A DNA stretch of 64,000 nucleotides. Source: Margaritispora aquatica (Eukaryota; Ascomycota; Leotiomycetes; Helotiales; Discinellaceae). Positions within the stretch are counted from its first letter, which is position 1, and the number at the start of each line of letters is the position of its first letter. A program made the position numbers and the translations under genes. This document shows positions 34,445-44,878 of this stretch, piece by piece. The notes under the pieces were generated by a model. The model worked only from the letters and a program-made list of their open reading frames with translations. It was not told the DNA's origin and did no database searches. Location: the NCBI GenBank assembly GCA_007644065.1, contig VJWN01000024.1:385902-449901 (forward strand), given 5' to 3'.

Positions 34445-36278
34445 ATGGAAAGCACAGCAGTGGTACCGGAGCATCACACGAGTTCCATCACTATGGTCGC
34501 CTCACCTTCCACGATCTCGGTTAGCTCTCTCGATGAGGAGAAGGCCGTTGAAGCACTTCAGACTACGAATGTGATTATCGAAGATGTCGAGAAAGCGAGA
34601 GAGACGCAACCAATGTTGGCCACGGATTGGAGTGGTCCTGATGATATAGATAACCCGTTGAACTGGCCTGCGTGGAAACGTCACTTCCATGTGATACCAC
34701 CGGCCATCATCTCATTCTCAGCGTAAGTCATCTCTCGCTATGACAACTCCCATCTTACACATGTTATCTCACTAATAACAAACAGCACACTCGGCTCCTC
34801 AATCTACACCCCCGCATTCCCCGCCATCGAGAAAGATTTCCACGTCAGCTCCACCATCGCCCTCCTCCCACTAAGTCTCTACGTCCTCGCCCTCGGTCTT
34901 GGGCCCCTCATCGCCGCGCCCATGTCAGAAACATACGGCCGACACATCGTGTACCTGATCTCCGTGCCCCTCGGCGCAATCTTCACCATGGGTGTAGGCT
35001 TCAGCCAGAATATCTGGACCATGTGCATCCTCCGCTTCTTTGCAGGCATGGCGTTCAGTCCCGCACTCGCAATCGGAGCAGGCAGCATTGCGGATGTCAA
35101 TAAGCCTGAGCAAAGAGCTGTACCTAGCGCGTTGTATATTCTGAGTCCATTCCTGGGACCTGCTCTCGGGTAAGCAAACCCCTTTCGCTTCTTGTTCTAG
35201 AGCGAGGAATTGAGGGGAACTGACAACCCACAGCCCAGTCATCGGCTCCTTTGTCACAGTCGGCAAGTCCTGGCGCTGGACTCAATGGACCATCATCTTC
35301 TTCGCGCTCTTCTCCTTCTTCCTCACGCTCTTCGCCTCAGAAACCTACAAGAAAATCATACTCACCCGGCGCGCTAAACTCCTCCAACTTCCCCTCCCGC
35401 CCTCGCCCTTCCCCTCCACAAGCGCAAAACTAAAATTCATGCTCACCGTCACGCTTCTGCGACCACTGCATATGCTCGCCACGGAACCCATCGTCGCTTT
35501 TCTGTCCATCTACGTGGCGTTTAATTTCTCGGTGCTGTTTTCCTTCTTCGCTGCGTTTCCATACGTGTTTAGGAGTGTTTATGGATTCAGCACCGAGACG
35601 AGCGGGTTGGTGTTTTTGGCGCTGGGGGTGGGCTGTTTGTTGGCGGTTCCGACAGTGTTGGTGTGTGATATATTCCTGTATCAACCAAGAGTGAGAGCGT
35701 CGAAGGCGATTGGGGGAAGTGGGGTTGTCGCGCCTGAGTATAGGCTTTATCCTGCTATGATGGGCAGTTTTGGGTTGCCTGTTGGGTTGTTTGTGAGTAT
35801 CCTTAGCTAGCTATCTCTGTCTTTGCTTCTTGCTCTTTGTTGGTCAAGTGAAGTGTGGAGACTAACTCCCAGCAGTGGTTTGCGTGGACCGCGAGAGCCG
35901 ATATTTCATGGGCTAGTCCCGTCGTAGCAGCTGTGCCTTTTGCATGGGGAAACTTAAGCATATTCATCGGTTCGTTTCCCCTTCCCGAACTCTTACTTAT
36001 GAGCTCAGCTAATTCCAGCAGCGTCGGCAGCATATCTCCTCGATACTTATCAGGCCCTTAACGGCGCCTCGGCTATGGCGGCAAATGGGCTTTTGAGATA
36101 CACACTTGGTGCTGTATTTCCACTTTTTACACTACAGATGTATACGAGCCTTGGTATCGATTGGGCAACTTCGTTGTTGGGAATTGTTTCTGTGGCACTC
36201 ATGCCTGTGCCTTGGGTTATCTTTAAGTTTGGGACGAGGATTCGCGGAAGGAGCGCTTATGATACTTTGAAAGTCTGA
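34445..36278 (+). CDS. MFS transporter (DHA1, polyamine/drug type)
   Basis: Five exons, 34445-34722, 34786-35169, 35234-35792, 35876-35969 and 36019-36278, give about 524 residues. The last acceptor could be three bases further on (36022). The cytosolic N-terminus carries the DHA1 hallmark DWSGPDDIDNPLNWPAWKR. Motif A is represented by APMSETYGRHIVYLIS, and GPALGPVIGSFVTVGKSWRW, spanning intron 2, is motif C with the following loop. The C-terminal half has the family pattern NGASAMAANGLLRYTLGAVF. Twelve TM helices fit. Relatives export fluconazole, cycloheximide or polyamines, or secondary metabolites, across the plasma membrane. Exon 3 is strongly GC-biased at third positions in its first half. 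It is convergent with the phosphate transporter gene, 141 bp apart. Confidence 0.91.
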
Positions 36279-36419
36279 AGAGACGAGTGGGATATTGGTG
36301 TGAGCAGAAGTTATGGTATATATAATTAATTAAACTTCTACTATGGGCTTAAACACTTCTAGACAGTCATGTGACCTCGCCAATCTATACCTATTGATAC
36401 TCGCCTGAAAGCTACGAAT

Positions 36420-38362
36420 CTAAACATCGCTTCCAGAACTGCCAGCCTTCTTCCCTGTCTCAGCGCCGACGTGTTCCTCCGGAATCGTCATGCTCTCACC
36501 ACCAAGATCATACTCGCCCGCCAACTCCTCGAGAGTCTTGCGCTTCGTCTCGGGAATGAGAAGAGTGGTAAAGATACCAGCGAACATGAAAGCGGCGTAG
36601 ATCTGCATGACGTGGTTGAGCCATGGGTTGGATCCAGTGATGCCGTGACGGGGACGGGTACGCAGAGGCGCGATGGCTGCTTGGGCGATGATGGAGCCGG
36701 TCTTTCCTGCTGCGGCGGAGATACCGTGGGAGGTGGAGCGGTAGCGGGTTGGGAAGCATTCACCAGGGACGATGAAAGTTGTTGCGTTTGGACCTGTGCT
36801 TGTTAGCTTGTTTTTCATTGTTACTGGGGTAAGCAAGTGCGCGGGGTAAGCTTACCGAAGTTGAAGAAAAATTGAACGAGGACGTAAAGACCAAACATGC
36901 TCTTGTGCGAGATGTGGTCAAATGCAAATCCCCAGATGATGAACAGAATAGTCAGAATAATGAAGCCGGCCAATTGAACAGGCTTGCGTCCGATAGTATC
37001 CACGGTCGCGACCGAAACCCAGTATCCCGGAATGGCACCAGCGCAGATCAAAATCGCATTTCCAGCCGCCAAGTTCTTCAACTGATGGTAGACAGTTGCA
37101 CCACCAGCGTAACCGATTGCGCTCAACACGGTCGAGGAATTCAAACCGAGACCATAAAACGCTACATCAAGTACAAACCATGAGCCAGCTGTGCCGAGCA
37201 GGATCTTGCCGTTCTTCCACTTGGAGTAGAAGGAGACGAAGTCCTTGAAGGAAGCCTTGGGTGCGACGAGCTTGCTGGATTGCTCCATGGCTTGGACGCG
37301 GAGAAGCTCATCGGGGGTCTTGGTCTTGCCATCAACATAAGCTTGAACGTCACCGGCGGCGGTCTCAACATCGCGAGCGACATCGAAGGTGTAGCGGGGT
37401 GTCTCGGGGATGGTGAGACGGAAGTAGAGTGCGAAGCAAGCGGGGACGGCTCCGCATCCTGGTAAGCGAGTTAGTGATTTAAGACTCAGAAACCGTGGGG
37501 TATTGAGACATACCGATAAGGGTTCTCCACATCTTGTCAACAGCCAGAGCACAAACACCAGTGCACTTTGCGTAGCTGGCAGCTGTGGACAAGGAGTCTT
37601 TGAATCCAACAGTGGCAACCAACATGACAAGTGCGCCACCGAGTTGACCGAAACCTTGCATGGCGAAAACGGATCCCATCATTGCTCCTCTCCACTTGGT
37701 GGTAGCGAACCTATTATTATTAGTTGATGCTCAATGGCATAAGCAGGAGAGTACTCACTCAGATGTAATAATTGCGGACAAAGGATAATCTAATACTGTT
37801 AGATCAGGAACTTAGAATGGTTTGAGTAGTGATGCTCACCTCCACCGATTCCAATACCCATAAGCACACGCCAGAAGATCATCAGTCCAACAATGGAAGT
37901 GCTGACACCTGGACCGGTCAAGGCTTGTGCGAGAGTAGCAGTAATAATCAAGATCAACTCCAATCCGTACATCTTCTTTCGTCCGAGGATATCAGCCAAA
38001 GCACCGAATCCGACCTGTCCCAAGACGGTTCCAGCCGAAGTCGAGACCTTGATAGCGGTATCTTGTGGCGTCGACATGGCGCCCTTGTGTCCGTTGAAGT
38101 AAACTATGCCCAACATTATGGTGAGCAGGGAGACAGTGAAGATATCGTATGAATCGGTGAAGAAACCAACACCGGCAACCACACAGGCACGGACGTGATA
38201 CCATCCAAAAGGAGCCTTGTCGATCTCATGAAGCGCGAGACGACGACGCTCATTGGGGTCTTGGACGTGAGCAAAGTCGTTGTTGAAGTTGTGGTAGGCT
38301 GCATTCCCTCCATCGGTCATGTTGGCCTTGATGGCAGCATGGTCAGTAAGTGCCTCTGCCAT
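36420..38362 (-). CDS. PHO84: Inorganic phosphate:H+ symporter, PHO84 type
   Basis: Minus-strand exons 38362-37840, 37789-37759, 37710-37514, 37458-36856 and 36793-36420 splice to 575 residues. A 31-nt second exon encodes most of the phosphate-symporter signature, so that GIGGGDYPLSAIITSE appears only after splicing. Other family blocks are FFTDSYDIFTVSLLTIMLG (TM1-2), ADILGRKKMYGLELI (motif A), RLTIPETPRYTFDVARD (before the central cytosolic loop), GPNATTFIVPGECFPTRYRS and LLIPETKRKTLEELAGE at the end. Length and 12-TM topology match fungal Pho84. It is a plasma-membrane high-affinity phosphate importer. A CACGTT site lies about 212 bp upstream. Paralogues exist in many fungi, so the symbol indicates family, not strict orthology. 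Confidence 0.95.
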
Positions 38363-39910
38363 TGCGTGGTCGATATGCTTGCTGCCTTTGCTCCGACTTG
38401 GAAGTTGAAAGAAAGTAAGTAGCTGAGTGAGGTGCAGAAGCAGATGAGGAGCCTCCTCGAAATTTGAGGGGATGACTGGATAAATAGGTAGCTGGTAGCT
38501 GCTCGCGTGAGGTCCCTAGCACCTTGCACCCCAAGTGCAGAAAGACAAGCCTGCAAAGCTCGGGAGAGGACGCCACGTTCCTTCTTGGATTTGCTTGTCG
38601 AACGCCCAGCGGAGCTTATCCATCCAGTCTCGAAGCAAAGGAGATATTGGAAGTCTGCAGCCAAGCCAGCCAACCGCGATCAAGCAACATAGCACGCAAC
38701 ACTCCTGGGCCGGGATGAAGCACACCCTCGGCAGACATACCGGCGATACTCATATGGAAATGCAAGGATGCCGAATGTATTCGGAGGGCTATTCGTAACA
38801 CAAATGTCATTCTTGTGGGAAAGCCAATCCGCGTTCCAGTTGCGGTTAGGCATAATCATCCTCACATGAAGTGCAAGAAGTTTTGAGGCATATCAATGGT
38901 GCGATAGGAAGGTGGATAAGCGAGTACCCTGTGTCTGTTTGCTTTTCCCTCTCGCTTAAGCCCCTGCACACGACCATCCGTGCCATCCTACTCGTACCCG
39001 CACAAAAAGCACTCCCCCCAATGCATTGGGCCGCATACGAATGCATCAAGTTCATTTGCGGATACCAGTATCCAATTTCTCGTCGACATGGTGGTCAAAA
39101 ATAACCCCAAAAGGCGTCAAGAAGGCGTCGTTGTGTGCAGTGCCAAGCTGCTTGGAAGCTCGGAGGAACAAAGCTTGTCTATGTTACATGAAACACTGTC
39201 GTGTGCCTATTCTCTTTTTATGACTTTCTTCCGGTTCTTTTTTTTGTATCTTTAGTGGTCGTTCCAACTTTTGAGAATTCGTCAATTTGCCCCGCATACT
39301 CCCAGGCCCGTGTCAGAATCGTCCCAGAATCCCGTGGTATCTCCACCTCTAACGCCAAAAGTCCACATAATAACCTCGCCGCGTACCCACCCCCGAATCC
39401 CTATTTCAAGATGGCCCCACCCACGTGCTCTAGATAAGTACATCCTATGGACGTCAGAAATGTATGAAGTTTTCCAATTATTCTCTTCCACAATAAAGCG
39501 CTGCAGGCACAATTTGCTACAGCTCATCGCTGGAAAACCCAGCGCGGCGGAAGTGTTCTCGCATATCCACTGTTAAGCCGAGTTAATATTTGACATGTGC
39601 GGAGCCGGTGCGAGTCATGAATTACAATCGCCCAAGAGAATGCCATCAGCACTGAAATCAGGAAGCTCTGTCGTCGACACCCAACACGCTCGGATGGAAC
39701 CATACCTTTCAGCAATTGTCAGCACATCATTCTAGTAGGTGATGGAGAATTAGCTCACATCTGAGGAGTAAAACCTTCACGCTGAACACCCATTAGCACA
39801 TCACGGTCATGGCATCCATCAAGATGGTCAAGAGGAATATCGGACAACCCGAATATGTCACGAAATACAAGTTATGCTCGAATCCATAGTCAGGACCGGT
39901 ATAGATCGTC
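38363..39910. other. Intergenic spacer and phosphate transporter promoter
   Basis: 1.5 kb without a supported gene. Open frames of 60-118 codons overlap on both strands over 38320-39260 and none resembles a protein. CACGTT at 38574-38579 and CACGTG at 39422-39427 are listed separately. Confidence 0.45.
38574..39427. promoter_or_regulatory. CACGTT and CACGTG E-boxes upstream of phosphate transporter
   Basis: CACGTT at 38574-38579 is about 212 bp, and CACGTG at 39422-39427 about 1060 bp, upstream of the PHO84-type start. CACGTK is the core recognised by Pho4/NUC-1-type bHLH regulators of phosphate starvation. Only the proximal copy is in a typical position. The assignment is motif-based. Confidence 0.35.
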
Positions 39911-42194
39911 TCAGTTGTGCGGGATAGCTTGACCCAAGAGCCAATACATCAGCGCGGCGTAAGCCATCAAGGGCCCAATCAACCTCGTTGGCAGCTGCAG
40001 ACAGTATGACTGCTTAAAGGCCAGCCTTGCAAGATTGTGCATCGAGGCATCTTCTGCTTCGTCTCCCGATTCCCCCATTCGTGCTCCATGCTGATCAACG
40101 TGAGACTGCAGATGAGGAGAAGATAGAGAAGCGAGTACAAGAACTGTGCGCCATTGGAGATTGCGAAAACCTGTAATTCTGAGCTGAGCGAGTTGGATGG
40201 CAGAGACGCAAATCTGACGGAAGAGCTGAATCTACCCAAGTACCGTGCCTCTCCTTCACGTAGGCTCCTAAGCCACTTTACAGACATGAGAAGAATCAGT
40301 ATCTGGAAAGTTGCACTTGGAGTTGAAAACCTTGATCGCCACGACCATTGTAACGAACAGCTGGACTGAAAGTGCTATCATGGCGAGCGAAGTGAACATA
40401 AAGATAAGTATATGCAGCGAGATAGCAGTTGACCTAAGATTGGAGAGAAGCGATCGCTTGCACTTGATGGCACTGCTGGAAGGCTGCAGATCAGCTGCCA
40501 TATCGATCTTGTTGAACCTTGGCATATCTGGCAACGTCAAATGCTGTCCCCGTTTATCGAAGACACGGAATCTTTGCAATTCTTGTGGTAAGTGTGATCG
40601 AGCTTGTTCCTGTATCCATTGCTAGGGTTGAGAAAGAATTCCCTCTTGATCTTGAGGGTCTGGATACAGAACTGAAGCTACAACACATTGTCAAATGTCA
40701 GGCAATGGTCTTTGACCCGGTATCGAGCTCTAACATTGAGAACGATCATGTACACAGCTTTGATGAACAGACAGTTGGCGAAGATGAGGGTGGCCTGCAT
40801 TCTCGCGTCCATCCGGCATTGTTTGCTCTGTGGATCTTGAAGAAGAGAGATAGTTTCATGTCCTAGAGTGCATTTACCGACTGTGTATTCCTGAGTTTTA
40901 TTCATCTCCCCCAGTGCCAATTTAACAGTTGTGGTAGTTACTTATTGACTGCAAAGTGGCGTGTATTGAATTGATACACCAGCAAATGACGTTCGATTGC
41001 CGAGTGCATCGCTGATGTAAGACCTGTCGATGTCTTGTATATCTTTGTGTAGCACATACTGACTGGCTCGGACAGCGTCTCAGCAACCCGAATCGTATGG
41101 CGGTGTAGAGTGAACAAGTTGTGCATAAATCATTAACTAGGAGCTGTTTAGGTTCGGTCATATTGGCTAATGCATAGGTAATGTCAGAAGCCATAGTAAT
41201 GTAAAATGAAGGTCCTCATAACAAAATAGGGTAGAAAGTGTATTGGGTACAGGAAGTAAGCACTTGATCCCCTGATTGAGGTTTCAACAGACCCACAAAA
41301 GATCTACTTATGAGCAACATCCATGCTAGCCGTGCCTTTGTCTTGCCTTCTCGCTTGTGACTTACGGCCCAAGGACTATTGGTACCGACCTGAGTGGCCT
41401 CGCTTGAATAGCACCCACCGTATCTATCCAACTGCTGAAGCGGTGACCAACTGTTGGTAAGTATTCGAGCATCCAAGTATCATTATCGCTGCAATGTTGA
41501 CAAAGAGATGGATAGCCTGTGAAGTGTCAGATTTGTGGCCCTTTTCAACATCACTTACTAGCCTACCAGTCTATCACTTCCTCGAAACTCACTAGATTCC
41601 TAGATTCGGTTGTCTCGCAACTATCTCCATCTTTTCCACGAACACTTGTCGAATCACTGTTCAACCGCGACGTGAAATCTTTGAGATAGCTGAATACAAC
41701 GATGTGCATTATCACTGCGCACAAAGCTGTAAAGCCTACCATCGACCGCAGACTCCGGTCTACCAGCATTTGCTTCTTCCACCATCCTTATACTTCCCCT
41801 GCGAAACGGACATCGAAGTCCAAGGCTTTCCGACGTAATGCGAATGATTTTTTGTAGAAGATTTTGTAGGTTGGATCGGAAGCTAGTCTGCTGACGAGGT
41901 CCCTCTTCATCATCTCCATCAACTTCTCTTCCAGTCTCAAGCTCGTCTGTTGTCGCTTGACCCCTCTTTCGCAGTACTGTCCCAGTGGATGCATCTTCAC
42001 CTGGCAAAAATAGTTGTTGTCAATTGGAGCTTACAGCCTCAATTTCTTGTCGGCTTTTGCTGTTGTCGTTGTCTGAATTACTGATTATCGTGGCATCGTT
42101 CAACCTGTCACTGTGTCAGTGTTATGCTTGTCCGCAGCAAACAAACCGCTAAGCCTTGTCGTTCTGTAGAGGTCACATACCCAATATCCACCAT
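39911..42194 (-). pseudogene. Decayed multi-TM membrane protein gene (DUF6536-like)
   Basis: Pieces of one membrane protein can be followed along the minus strand in changing frames. An N-terminal start MVDIGDRLND is at 42194, split by an intron with GTATGT donor. Then come TM1 (SMVGFTALCAVIMHIVVFSY, about 41700), AIHLFVNIAAM...LGCSNTYQQLV (about 41510), NSPWAVSHKREGK (about 41360), CRMDARMQATLIFANCLFIK (about 40800), AADLQPSSSAIKCKRSLLSN (about 40470), NGAQFLYSLLYLLL and LISMEHEWG (about 40110), and LQLPTRLIGPLMAYAALMYW (about 39990). The order matches what I remember of fungal DUF6536-type proteins. Frame changes occur near 41770, 41440 and 40020, and the middle extracellular part is missing, so no intact protein is possible. 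Function is unknown even for intact relatives. Sequencing error cannot explain all lesions. Confidence 0.7.
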
Positions 42195-42886
42195 CGAGCT
42201 ATCGATATTATGGAACCATTGATCGAATAACCGAAAAAACTTTGCATTGGCTATCACTAGCTGTCACCGATTCTCTTTGATTACGGGAAGTAAAACTTGA
42301 CGGGAATCATCTCTAAGGCTTTTAAAATCGGAGCCCAGCTGCACACTTGAAGTTGGAACTAGAATTGGATCATGTTACATAAATTTTGGTGGGATGTGTG
42401 CTTTCTTGGAGAATCCTCTTTGGACAATTCAAGGGTTGTTTGCTGCTGTTATCTAGAATGATGATATTGCCAGGTATCATAGCTCTGCAATCTGGAATGC
42501 TCTCTCGTTAAATGTATCCAATAACTGATTTAGCTTGCGACACAGCATATTCAGTTGGTGCTCAGGGGTAAACAACCTGATGTTGTGGATTTTGTGGAAT
42601 TCCAGTTATGCTTAGTGTAGCCTTGGTAGAGGAGCAAAGACCCGAGAACAAATTCACTGGATGGGTAAGTACTGCGATTGATGAATTTCCACAGTACGCT
42701 CATGCAATTCAATTTCGAATCACCCTAGCATCCTGGCTCTATACTTGAAACCCGACCATTAACACGGGCAAATTTTTCAGTGAGGAATGATTCATACAAT
42801 AGAAAAAAGCTGTTATGAGCATAAGCTCTCACTGAAGATGATAGTTTGCTCGAGAGTTTAAGACAGGCTTGGTTGTAGACAATTAT
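42195..42886. other. Intergenic spacer
   Basis: 691 bp, AT-rich, between the decayed membrane protein gene and the Zn2Cys6 gene, both on the minus strand. Nothing recognisable. Confidence 0.45.
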
Positions 42887-44878
42887 CTATTCGTTGTTGT
42901 ACAAATTATAAGACGAGGACGGAAGCCCTGGTCCAGGAGCTGAAGCTACTATATCATCCTGATATCCCATAGAAGGACTTGTATAGAGCTCCTCTGAAGA
43001 GTTAAATGCTGTATCAGAGCTCGGTGACGAAAGGGTCCGCGAACTGCTTGATTGTGACACAGAGAAATCCTCAAGCGAGGAGCCACTCTGCTGTTTTTCC
43101 TCCAAATTCCAGCTCATGCGATGCTTCAACCGCTCCCCCATGCTTTGCAGAATCCTCGCTTCAGTATCCATTGAAGTTTCGAAGGTCAGCGAAGACCCCC
43201 TTTTCTCTGCATCGAGGTGTTCCTGAGCTACTTGGTGGCAATCACTAGCATCCCATAGGCCTTCTCGTCCAGGGGTCTTTAGAAGCAGCTTGATCGCTCG
43301 TTCCCTGATATGCAGACTTGGAGCTCTCCATCCAGCAAAAAACAGTTGTGCGATGATGCCCTGATCACAAGAAAACAACATTTTGGTTTCCCCTTGGGCA
43401 GAGGTTTTGGCAGCAACTAAGAAGTCGCATAGGTTGACAATCTTTTCGTACTTGGCCTCTGCATCCTCAGGTCTACCGATGAGGATCGAGAGAACAAGGA
43501 CATCGACTTTCAAAAGAATCGAATCGCAATTTGTTCTACTGAATGGTGGCTCGGTTGCGATAAGTGGTCGAACGAGGTTTTCCAAAGCTTGGGACCAAGT
43601 CTCCAAAGCGTGAGCAAAGCCTTGTTTTAAGGACTCCGTAAAATGTGACGCGGAAGCTTCTAGCATGCTGTCACTTGCCTGCAAGATCTCCGCTATTATG
43701 CTCGCTATAAGAGAACTCAAAGCATAGCGTGCTTCGTCCAAGGACGTAAAGGTAATAGGCTGTGATGAGCATCCTGCCCTTCGCAAACTCATCCACAGTG
43801 CTCTACGTTCTTCTGTCAATCTGGGACTTATAAAAGTCGCCACTTGTACGCCTAAAGCAATTAAAGGCGGTGCGAACTCCCTCTCCCATTCGTGATTTTG
43901 TATTCCTTTAAGAGGATTTCGTGCTCTGACATCTTCTAGGATTTTCAAGCCAGCTTTTAAATGCATCACCGCAGAGGGACTAGATATTCTGTCAGTTTTA
44001 CTGATTGAAACGCGAACTTCTCAGAAGAATATCAAAGTAGGCTTCCTTTTCTGGCTTGCACTGTGGCATTGCCTATTTGCAATGATGCTCTAAAACTGCC
44101 GGGAAGAGAAAGACCACTTACTGGTTGCCAAGTAAACAGTCGAATGAAATGAACAAAATACAGGCTATCAGCGTCATATCCAAGTGTTGAGTCGTTGACA
44201 TCAATTTATGGAGATGCGTAATGGCTTTGGTGTATTGCCGCAATGCAAAGGCTTCTAGTTGAGTGTCCGATTCTCCTCGATTTTTCTGCTTGTTGTCGAA
44301 GTCATGATGGATAGCTGCAATAGCAATAGTAGCATGACGTATTGAAGGCTCAGTTTGACTTGCTTCTAGAACTCTCCTAGCAAAACCCTCGGCAAGAACA
44401 GATGCGGTCGATTGGCTGAAGTGTTCCAGGCATTTTTGTTCCAGCAAGTCTTCGCTTGAAGGATTGGGCACTGGCTTGGATATTTTCCGTTGAGTGGGAA
44501 CATTGGGAGGGGGAGGAGGTTCGTAACCATCACATTTGCGGCCAGTTGAAGTACAACGTCGACAAAACGGATGAGTTTCGTCACATTTGACTCGACGAAC
44601 TCTTGCTCAATTAGCAGCCGAACGCCATATTAACATCAGACAAGGATGATTGACAATACTTACTTGCAGGTTATGCACTATATACTCTTGTTAACACCGA
44701 TAATCATCATAAAATGGTGCAAATTGAGTTAGTTTATTTAAGTGTACTTGAGGCCCTTGGAGCATATGCCTACGTTGAAGAAGGAGGATATGAGAGAAGA
44801 ATATTCACTTACCCCAAGACGTGATGGAGTACCACACACCCTATACCGATGAGTAGACTTTGGCTTTGGTAGAGACAT
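42887..44878 (-). CDS. Zn2Cys6 transcription factor
   Basis: Minus-strand exons 44878-44813, 44677-44664, 44601-44122 and 43988-42887 splice to 553 residues. A 14-nt exon encodes the first cysteine pair, and the join reads GCITCKVRRVKCDETHPFCR followed by RCTSTGRKCDGYEP, a complete zinc binuclear cluster at about residues 23-50. A Pro-rich linker follows, then the helical regulatory region (RHATIAIAAIHHDF, LEAFALRQYTKAITHLHKLM) and PSAVMHLKAGLKILEDVRAR after the last intron. The C-terminus is Ser-rich and may be an activation region. It is a nuclear DNA-binding regulator of the class found beside metabolic or secondary-metabolite genes, but no such cluster is adjacent. The targets are unknown. 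The micro-exon is supported by the perfect motif it restores. Confidence 0.89.
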
